A stretch of DNA of 64,000 nt from Aedes albopictus (lineage: Eukaryota; Arthropoda; Insecta; Diptera; Culicidae): contig NC_085137.1 in NCBI RefSeq assembly GCF_035046485.1, forward strand, positions 1,899,977 through 1,963,976. The letters are read 5' to 3'. How positions within the stretch are numbered: the first letter of the stretch is position 1; every line of letters begins with the position of its first letter. The position numbers and the translations under genes were made by a program. This document shows positions 55,746 through 64,000 of this stretch, piece after piece. The notes beneath the pieces are model-generated. The model was not told the origin of the DNA. It saw nothing but the letters and a program-made list of their open reading frames with translations, and ran no database searches.

Positions 55746-55900
55746 CAGTTAGTCTATTGGTTGAGCCTAAGGATCGCCAATTCGGAGACGGCGGATTCGA
55801 TTCCCGTTCAAAAAACGATTCTTCAAAGAACACTAGGTTTAATAGAGGCTGGCCAAGTTCCAGTGAGAACGTAGAGCCATAAAGAAGAATAAGAAGATGA
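55746..55900 (+). mobile_element. Internally deleted Feilai-type SINE
   Basis: Head CAGTTAGTCTATTGGTTGAG, B box GGATTCGATTCCC, then a jump to the 3' body AAGAACACTAGG, GCTGGCCAAGTTCCAGTG and AGAGCCATAAAGAAGAA. Compared with 1452-1727, about 120 bases of the middle are missing. Confidence 0.82.
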
Positions 55901-55927
55901 ATCTGATACGTTGTAAGGGTTTGTACA

Positions 55928-56073
55928 AACATAACGTAACGCTAAGAAGGAATGGAGAAAGCCTAGCGCTGTGTTACGCTTCATTTCAAAATTTCATACA
56001 AAGCTTGTTAAGTGGGGAAGGGTGAGGGTCTGAAATTGTCAAATTTTACCTAACGTAATATTTGAATGAACCT
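55928..56073. mobile_element. Decayed copy of the 166-bp MITE
   Basis: Shares AACGTAACGC, CATTTCAAAATTTCATACAA and TAACGTAATATTTGAATGAACC with the inverse or direct form of 23350-23515. The left terminal bases have decayed. Confidence 0.65.
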
Positions 56074-58239
56074 TCACTACCTCACTAGCTTGACAACCGA
56101 AACAGTTATTCGATGGCCGTTTGCATCGAACCCGAAAAAAAGGCATCCTGTGGTGATGATTGCAATTCGCATATCTGCGACCACCCTCGTCCCAACCAAA
56201 CCCTTTCGATGATCAGCTCGATCCAAGCAACCCTGCCCGAGCAGAAACGGTTCGATTGACTGCCGCCGCATCCACTACAGTCGGCGGCGGCGTGGGGTGC
56301 TATGTACCGGCGTTAATGTGTCACCTTCATCATCACAAGTACCTATGTATTGTGCGCTGCAGATTGTTCTGTCTGCCCTGAACACCTCTCTGTCCCTGCC
56401 CGATTCGTAATTTTGGATTTGAGTACCGTCACCGCCAATCCGTCCCGTCACCGGAACCGCGATGCCGTCAAACAAAGCAGTCGGTGGTCTCACAAGGTCG
56501 TTTTCACCGAGGAATGCAAGTCAAATATAGGTGTGTTGTATACATAGAATCGTGTCCAATGGCTGCTTGGATGGTTGTTAACTCGTGAGACGGCTCAATA
56601 AAAAAATATTTTGTGCTCGAACAAACGCAATGTGAGAGCTACATTTTGTTTTCATATTGGTGCTTCTGTGCGAATCATGTCGCAATGACGTGCGGAAATT
56701 GTAACGGATGTTTCCGATTGTACTTTGGGAATACCTAGTTTTGATTTCCAGAGGGAGGGTGGGTCAACGAAACGTGTCATGCATTGTTCTAAACTATGCT
56801 TGTATTTAATTTTCCTTAGAAAAACAATGAAATCTAAACCGCCAGCCAAATTTCAAAAGGCAAAAACTCATCGCGGTTTTTACTTATCAATCATAACTTT
56901 TTTCCCTAACGAATTGTGATTCTATTCCACCGGGTTCAAGCTTGCTGTGATTGATTTTTTTGTGGTCCTCCACTTTTGTTCCTTTTTTTTCTCCGTTGCA
57001 CGGTTTATTATGACAAAGCAGGAATTTTTATTTCGGTGAGGTGACACAGCCTGTTGCGATTCGCACAAAGAGCGAGAGGATGAGCAACATGATACGCGCG
57101 AATCAGCAGGGATGCGGAAACCTTCCCGTGGCGGTGATTTTTTCAAAAAGAGCAATCCAAGCGACGTCACCGGGGCTGTTTAAATGTTGTCGGCGCGAAA
57201 AAGTTTTTTCTTGTTGTTCACCATTTCAACGACCGTAGCGCGGCAACAAAACGGTCCAATAGAATAAATCCGGAGGAGGTTCCGCTCACTTCCGGTGTTA
57301 CGTGCCTGCCTTTCCCGCTTAGGACTCCTTTTTCAATCTGCAAAATCGGCGACCCGTTTCCGCAGAAGAAAGCAGGCCTTAAAGAAGCGATTTGAAATTT
57401 GCATATCAACTGTACCCAATCTCGGTGCTACCGGTCGGTGTAGGTACCTGGTTCCCAGACCGGTAAACCTCACGGGAAACTATGAAACAAAATTATGGAA
57501 AAGAATGAAGGCAGGATCATCAACGTGTTTCATGAATAATTTAAATCCCAGCCAGACTCACGTGCTTTTTCCTTTTGCGCTCCTGTTGCGATGCGATGGA
57601 GCTTATTCCGGTTCAGAACGGATCGTCGTTCCGGGCTAGAGTGGGAAAAAGATTTTACCGGAGCGCACTGCACTGGGTCGTCGTCGTCGTCTCCCGGAAA
57701 GGATTCTTTACTATCCAATGCATCCAATCGGGTGACGACACACGATTGCGATGGGGATGACACAGTATGTAGTCGTTTCAATCATCGTGTATGGATGAGC
57801 TACATCACAGCATAGCAAGGTGTAGTATGTATGTCGATGCCTTAACATACTATAAATGCAGCATGTCGTCTCCAAAGGGACACGATTTTAAAAGTTGCAC
57901 GTTCAGTTTAGCAGGGCAGACATGTTATTGACAAAGCGATCTCGTTTGCTATGTTTGACGAGTGTTGATGGTAAAAGTTGGATAGCATAGCATAGTATGA
58001 ACATACATATACTCAAACCATGGAGGATGGAGTTACAACGATAACACCAAATATTTCAGCCTGAAAATGATACAGTGTCTACTAAGTGAGTAAGACTGAT
58101 GTAGCCTTAGTTCAGAATAGACGCCATCAGTGTAAAAAACGATGCCGTCTGAAATACTTACTTCTCTCCAGATAACCAGATATACGCTCTTCTCGAGAAA
58201 AAAAATTTCATGCAAATGTCCAATATGAAATATTACGAA
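56074..58239. other. Low-repeat region without a recognisable gene
   Basis: Higher GC in parts, with several overlapping short frames, none with a domain. A short (TAGCA)n run lies near 57983. TATAAA at about 57851 followed by TTCAGTTTA at 57903 is a weak promoter-like pair. Confidence 0.4.
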
Positions 58240-58990
58240 AAATGTAAGATCATATGGAGCAAGGACAATTTTGTCCCAATTCACCAATAGTGGGAATATT
58301 CTTGGGATTTAGACCACAAGTTTTACCAAAGGTTCGCCGGCATTGTCTGAAGGCCTTACAAGCTTTCTTGATTCTGAACTCAATGTGATGTGTTTAGGAA
58401 AGCTTGGAATCAAGAATAACTCCAACATACTTTACCTGTTCAGTCACATCGATTCCAGAATCAAAAAGACGCAAATGTCGAGCGCCATTACGGTTTCGCC
58501 GTTCCGCGAAAAGAACAATAGATGTTTTACTCGGTTTAAGCGAAAGGTCATATTGGCGACACCGACCCTCAGGTACCTGAAGAACGCTTTGCATCAGGTC
58601 GAATAATGTTACGAAGTCGTTGACACAACCGGAAGTAAGAGAACCGCTTTTATTAAGTTGCCTCAATAGCGTATCTGCTACGAGATTCCATAAAAGTGGT
58701 GACAAGACTTCCCCTTGAGGGCATCAACAAACGCTCAATTTCCTAATCGCTGCCTGACGCAATTTCGAGAAGAGATGTCAGTTTTTGAGCATTTGGTGAA
58801 TGGTGAATCCAATTGGAAATCAATAGAGATATATCATGACCCCGTGTGGCTACCAATATGGTATCGAAAGACACGTTGCCAAAGGCACCCTCGATACTTA
58901 AGAAAAGACCCAAACAAGATTGTTTTTGAGTGAATGCTTTCCCGATGCGGTAAACAACTTTGTGTGAAAGAATCTCAGTGGACCAGATTG
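58240..58990 (-). pseudogene. LOA-like retrotransposon reverse transcriptase remnant
   Basis: Minus-strand translation across several frames gives FLSIEGAFGNVSFDTI near 58890, EVLSPLLWNLVADTLLRQL near 58660-58720, VNDFVTLFDLMQSVLQV, then YDLSLKPSKTSIVLF and VTEQVKYVGVILDSKL. This is the RT palm and thumb of a LOA-clade element, of the type called Lian in Aedes. Stops and shifts break it. The catalytic Asp expected in FLDIEGAF reads Ser. Confidence 0.8.
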
Positions 58991-59369
58991 GTAGGCATGA
59001 TGGTTCACATGAAGAGGCACATTGGCCAAATGAACATCACATCGACGATGTGCTATTCAGCATTTATCAAATACGATCAAATCTGACTATACATGTCAAT
59101 GGTTGCTCCTCCGTGATTGATCTGAGCTGGTACCAATTGCACTGAGATCCAAATAAATAAGGGCTGGGACACTCAACTTATTCTCAAAGTGCAATTTAAG
59201 CAGCTCATACATTTTGGATCAATAACGGCGCCGGCCACGTCCTTATAGTCAGTTGGGAAGGGAAAGGAATGTTAGAGTGTGTTGGTTGTTGCTACTAAAG
59301 ACCGAGATCACCTTTGCACCCCCAAAACCAGCATGGACTGGGGTATTTGTTAAACGGAAAGGATGGGAG

Positions 59370-59660
59370 ATCTGGGAGTCACCGTATAGGGCTCCCCTTC
59401 GAGCTTTCGATATTCTCAGCAGAAGCTTATGCTATTCTGGAAGCTGGCCGTAGGATTCAAGAAATGGATAATCGTCTCTGACTTGACCAAAATGTGATTC
59501 TCTATTGTATACCTGGGCCAACGGACATTACCGGGAATAAAAAAGCAGATGCCGGTGCCAAAGGAGTCATCAAAATGCTTCCCAGAGAATTGGCAAATAT
59601 CTCGGTGTTAAGTTAAAAACCAGTTGGGAATGGGAGAAACAGTGCTGGCAGTAGTTAAGG
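59370..59660 (+). pseudogene. RNase H-like retrotransposon remnant, opposite strand
   Basis: The plus strand reads FELSIFSAEAYAILEAG near 59400, and CIPGPTDITGNKKADAGAKG near 59508-59567, the Glu and Asp/Asn/His-type boxes of an RNase H domain. LOA and I elements carry such a domain. It lies on the strand opposite to the RT remnant 400 bases away, so the element was rearranged, or this is a second element. Confidence 0.65.
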
Positions 59661-59889
59661 GAGCACAAGTTGTGTGAAATTAAACACTACACTGTCGCAT
59701 GGATTTCTGCAGGGAATCGGCACGAGCAAACTGTCAAATTGACACACAAATAATCTTCTTCACGCCAAGCATGTTTTGCTTGATTTTCGTAATGACGCAA
59801 AGGAAAGGCAACTGTTTTACACATAGGGATCTCTTTAGGAAAATTTGAACCCGGATCGAGAAAAAAACTACTGGAGCTCATATTAAACT

Positions 59890-60235
59890 GAAATCCCACG
59901 AGGGTGGCCGTGCGGTCGTGGAAGTCTTGTTCGTCGCTATTGCCTTGCGAAGTTACCTGGTAGCATGTAGGCAACAGGGATTGATAAGAAGAAAGAAGCT
60001 GTAAGAAAGACTAGAAATGGTTCACTAACGCTACGCTACGCTACGAGGGTGACCGTGCGGGCGAAAAAGTAATGACCATCGCTACACCTTTATCGTTACA
60101 CGTCTCGCTGGTACACGCTTTCTTCGACACGAGGGTAGCTATGCGGAGGAGGACGTTAAGTTTCTAGCCTCTTTCGAATCGGTACACGTCTCGCTTATCA
60201 AAAGCATATTACCTGGACATAATTAGGAAAGACAA
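59890..60235. repeat. GAGGGT(G/A)xCxxTGCGG-containing repeat
   Basis: CACGAGGGTGGCCGTGCGG, ACGAGGGTGACCGTGCGG and ACGAGGGTAGCTATGCGG recur at about 59898, 60042 and 60129, and TACACGTCTCGCT occurs twice. A degenerate local repeat, possibly from a SINE head. Confidence 0.45.
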
Positions 60236-60867
60236 GAATGAGAAGTCGACAACGAAAACCATCGAGTAGAGGCGGAGAAGGAGGAAAAACATGAAGGTTT
60301 AAAAACGAATTCGGAAGATCAAAGAGCAAAGGCGGATAAAGCAAATTTGAAAAGAAAGTGTAACGAGTGCCAAAGTAAGGACAAAGAAAACAAGTGCAGA
60401 ACCGTTAATGAAGATTTTCTGTCGGCAGATAGTTTTGCACACTTGTACAGTAGTGAAATTTGCTTGACTTTGTCAGATGGAAATCACTATGTATGTCTGT
60501 ATACCACAAAAGTTCAACTCACTGGACGCAGTGGTTCAACTCCCCCCAACAAAAAAAAATGTATGTCTGTGTACAAAAACGGTCACTCACTTTCAAGATG
60601 CTTCCCATTGGCCGATTTTATGGATTTTAGCACGAAGCGATTTGGAATTTTACCGCATTGTTTGCTGTTAAAAAATATTTCAAGATAACGAACCCAAATT
60701 CATAATGGCGACTGTTTTGATGAGCTGTCCGGAGTCAAAAAAGGGTGATAATGGCCATGATGGCAGTCTAATATTCAATATGGCGACTGCTTTGATGAGG
60801 GATCTGATGATGCAATATGAGTACACTCAATTCTGTTTTTACACGATTTTTTTTGCGATATTATTTT

Positions 60868-61010
60868 GCACGGCGCGATTTTCTCGAAGTTACGCGACTT
60901 TTATTTACGCGATTATGATCATTTGCGGAGGACCAATTGCGTAAAAAAAATCCTTTGGATTTTTTTTTGCACGATTTCTCAAAGTTACGCGAACTTTTTC
61001 ACACGAACTT
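60868..61010. repeat. Degenerate direct repeat CTCRAAGTTACGCGA
   Basis: GCGCGATTTTCTCGAAGTTACGCGAC near 60872 resembles GCACGATTTCTCAAAGTTACGCGAA near 60968. Period about 96 bases. Not identified. Confidence 0.5.
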
Positions 61011-61231
61011 TTTTGTGCGGACGCATCGATCGCATAAACACAGAATTGGGTGTATATTTTATATGGGAAACATGCTCAGATTCCAAAACTGCAATAATCC
61101 AAAATGGCAGCCCAAATTTCAAGATAACGGCTGTTTTGATATAGTTAAAGCTCTAAAACCATGCAATGTGGATATAACATAACTTGATATAATGTAACTT
61201 TTTTTGTTCCAACTTTTTGCTATTTAAATAA

Positions 61232-61704
61232 CAAGTGTTACGTTTGTAAATTGTTGTGAACATTTTGTCTGTTTATTTTGTATGTTTTACTAAGGTTTGT
61301 ACATTTGTCCCTGAAATCTAATGTGCATTTGTAGCGCTCCAAAAATTTCAGGAGCGATCCAGTACAAAACGCAGAAGCCGTCTCCTAACACGGACATCAA
61401 ATAGTAGACGGTCTTGTGTTTTTGCCCGAATCTGGATGCCCGATTAGGATTAGTTTTCCTAGACAAAACCAAGCTGTGAACTAAAAGGCAAAATGACAAC
61501 TAAAATACAATTCCAGGATGACTGATGGACCCAACCCAATAAATGAAACCTCGTCATCCTGTGATCGGAAGAAGTTATCCATCTGGATAATAGGGCACAT
61601 ATATGTCATGTGTTGTGTTGCGTATTGTGCTTTTGTAAGGTCCTATGTGTCAAGAAGTGTTAATACATTGTAATAATTAATTTCTTTTATTTTTGTAACA
61701 CAAG
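61232..61704 (+). mobile_element. Solo LTR with CAAG target duplication
   Basis: The LTR is 61236-61700, 465 bp, starting TGTTACG and ending GTAACA. CAAG flanks it at 61232-61235 and 61701-61704. AATAAA at 61538 could serve as a polyadenylation signal. No internal retroelement sequence follows, so it probably arose by LTR-LTR recombination. A truncated relative is at 29025-29460. A 4-bp duplication fits Ty3-type elements, but the family is not proven. Confidence 0.85.
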
Positions 61705-61862
61705 CGTGAATCATTGAATAGTCTACATGATATTAGAGGCGTCCTGGAACCAAACCTGCTCCCCAGTTAAGCGTTATACGACTAATTTCGCAATTTTATG
61801 ACAGTTTTCTACGTCCAAGTTGTATACGAAAGGATGTTTAACTCTTCACATCACAACCATTA

Positions 61863-61905
61863 CATCTTCTAATTATTCTTGACATAACATCCCTACTGGA
61901 ACATG
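61863..61905 (-). mobile_element. Feilai-type SINE 3' fragment
   Basis: CTTGACATAACATCCCTACTGGAAC resembles the inverse of the SINE 3' end at 22191. Short and decayed. Confidence 0.4.
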
Positions 61906-62014
61906 GCTTTCAAACTCCAAACGACAGTAGGCAACAGTGAAAGTGAATTCGATTCCATGTGATACTGGAAGTGAGAATGTCAGTAATGCAAAAGACCGCT
62001 TAGTTTTAGAAGAA

Positions 62015-63470
62015 ACCCAGCCGAAAATCGCTAGAGAAATTCTTTGATAAATCCTTGAAGGAATTTCTTGAGATATCATTGAACGAATCTCCGAAGAAAT
62101 CCCCAGACAAAACTCTTGGTAAATGCCTACGGAAATTCCTGGATAAATTTTTGGTTTCTCTCCTGGATTACATGAGAAATCTCTAGAGGAATTACTACCG
62201 CAATCTACAAAGTTATTCCTTGTAAAATTCCTTTAGAAAAACGTGGAATTTTTGTAGAAATTCCAGGTAAACTCCCAGCACGAATTTCTGGGGAAATTCT
62301 TGCTTGAATATTTGGAGGAATCCTAGCTGTAATTTCTAGAGGGATAACAGCAAGAATCCATGGAAAAAAATCAGGGGGGATTCCAGAAGAAATTATATAA
62401 AAATCCAGAAGACATTCCAGGAATAATTCCTGAATAAATCTGGAGGAATCTCAGAAGAAATTTCCTGGTGCAATTTCATCAGGTATTCCTAGAGAAATCC
62501 GTTTAAAATTTTCCGAAAGGATTACCGGTTAATCTCAGAAAAAGACTTCTAAGGAATCACAGAAGGAGTTTTTCTAACGAAATCCAGAGTTGCACCCTAT
62601 CACTGTCAATGGTAGGCAAATCGCTAATTTCGATAGGCCGTCTGCGATCCAAGTCAGCGTGCGCTCTGTGGCTTCATAGTCACTTTTCATTTTCCATCAG
62701 GACAGGACTGACTGTGATAGGCCATCTTTAAAATTCGTTCAAAAATCCAAATAAAGGATTTCAAGAATGAAACTTTAAAATTTAGTTCAACATAACTAGT
62801 ACGTTAATCTCGAAAAAAAATGGAGTTTTGACTAAAATCACAAAAATATCAGTTAATTTGCAATGATAGGGATCTAGAGTGCCGGTCAATATCAAGTCTT
62901 TGCCTGTCATTGTCATCCTGATATTGATCAGCCTGCAGTGATAGTGACGGTGGTGTAATATCAATAGTCAACTGACAAGACTTGCGCAGCTCTGGCGAAA
63001 TCTGAGGAGGAAATCCTGTAGGAACTCCATAAAAATGTGCTGGATATGTTCCAGTAGGAATTTCTGGGTGAATTTTAGCAAAGACATACTGCCGTTCTAC
63101 GCTCAATTGTCCCATGTTATATGGGAATGCCATATAACATGGGACAATTATGCGTAGAACGGCAGCATACTCCTTGAGCAGGACTAGTTGAAAGTTGGAG
63201 CTTTTTGGAGGGATTCTAGCAGGATTTAGGAAGTAATCCCAGTAGAAATTTGAATATTAAATTTGAATTCATAGTTAAATGCATGTGCTAAGCCCTTTCG
63301 AAAAGTGGCACGTTTGTTTATCTGTGGTAGAAAGGCCCTTGGAAAAATCTCTGGAGGAACTCCTTAAAGAATTCCAGGATTGATTACAGGAGGTATTACA
63401 TGAGGAGCTCAATCAGTTGAATTCCCGGATAAATACTGAAGGAATTCCTGGAAGCATCATCGAATGGAAC
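62015..63470. repeat. Degenerate GGAATTCCTGAAG-type array with interruptions
   Basis: Array words predominate at 62015-62590, 62995-63075, 63175-63250 and 63335-63470. The part 62590-62995 is different, with several TGATAGG/TGTCAATG words, and is not recognised. Confidence 0.65.
63089..63165. repeat. 36-bp-arm hairpin with 5-base loop
   Basis: 63089-63124 and 63130-63165 are inverse copies with one or two mismatches (GCTCAATT against AATTATGC), loop GAATG. It contains ATTGTCCCATGTTATATGG. It is a stable foldback, perhaps a relic of a MITE end. Confidence 0.85.
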
Positions 63471-63589
63471 ATTTAGCATTTTCCACTGGAGTGGAAATGA
63501 TGGTGAAATGATGCACACCCCTGTGCCACAAACTGGGAATATTTCTGGGAAATCGGGGAAATCCCCTATCCCCATTTTTTATGCGAACT

Positions 63590-63950
63590 ATTCATAGCAA
63601 ATTTAGAAACCTCCGGAATCCACAAATGGCAACCAAAATGCCCAATATTGCTACCCAAAATTCAAGATGGCAATAGTTTTGGTGAGTCTCAGCCTCTAAA
63701 ACCATGCAATATGGGTATATTTGATATGGAGAAGATGTCCAGAGCCCAAAAGTGGCGGCAAAAAAATCAAGATTGGGGCCTTTTTCAAGGAGTTTGTTTC
63801 TCTAAAACTATGCAATAGATACATTTGGTATTGATAGATGTCCGCAGTTCGAAAATGTCAGAGTATCCAAGATGGCGTATCAAGATTCTAGTTGGCGAAT
63901 GTTTTGTGGAGTTTTAACTCAGAAATCATGCAATATCGATATGTAGAGTC
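63590..63950. repeat. Degenerate ~110-base tandem repeat
   Basis: Each unit contains CAAAATGGC or AAGATGGC, a TTTTGGTGAGT-like stretch, and CTAAAACCATGCAATATGG. About three units are visible here and related ones at 60700-60830 and 61080-61190. Confidence 0.65.
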
Positions 63951-64000
63951 TTGTACTATTTGGGCAGGTGTACCTATTTAGGGCACTTGCCGCTATAACT

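Overview
This is animal nuclear DNA, almost certainly from a culicine mosquito of the Aedes group. It has an AT-rich background and transposon debris nearly wall to wall. The families visible are an RTE-clade retrotransposon of the JAM1 type, tRNA-derived SINEs of the Feilai type, LOA- and BEL/Pao-like pol remnants, many short terminal-inverted-repeat elements (MITEs), two short Helitron-like elements, a solo LTR and long stretches of degenerate GGAATTCCTGAAG-type repeats. The species cannot be resolved from the sequence alone. I found no conserved host protein-coding gene, rRNA, CRISPR array or virus-derived gene. Most open frames are chance products of repeats.

Layout. 1-6.2 kb: a 244-bp MITE, then degenerate 12/15-bp repeat arrays carrying a SINE (1452-1727) and a 355-bp MITE. 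6.2-10.7 kb: low-repeat DNA with one Helitron-like element. 10.7-13.1 kb: a 219-bp MITE and a decayed BEL/Pao pol with its integrase core present twice. 13.8-17.8 kb: degenerate arrays with higher-order duplications. 17.9-21.1 kb: low-repeat DNA with one weak promoter candidate. 21.6-24.5 kb: a 2.9-kb DNA transposon with long inverted repeats, a TAGT target duplication and a frameshifted DDE-like transposase. 24.9-34.8 kb: a patchwork of SINEs, a hAT-type MITE, a Helitron-like element, an LTR fragment, an inverted repeat around a tRNA-like module, and other MITEs. 36.4-39.7 kb: further arrays. 41.7-45.2 kb: MITE, RTE fragment and a 1.75-kb long-inverted-repeat element with tRNA-like modules. 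45.5-49.0 kb: a SINE with a (GA)56 tail next to a 3.07-kb RTE retrotransposon, each with its own target-site duplication. 50.9-55.5 kb: two inverted copies of an exon-like module, one split by a 1.6-kb composite foldback element. 58.2-59.7 kb: rearranged LOA/I-type fragments. 61.2-61.7 kb: solo LTR. 62.0-64.0 kb: arrays, a strong hairpin and a degenerate tandem repeat.

The genes present belong to mobile elements, and only the RTE frame is long and uninterrupted. The strongest inferences rest on paired evidence inside the window: target-site duplications, and 'empty' copies of the same repeat elsewhere. The most unusual observation is that three different large inverted-repeat structures enclose tRNA-like modules (30739-31106, 42779-44529, 53735-55356). 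For the last of these, a filled and an empty insertion site can be compared directly.
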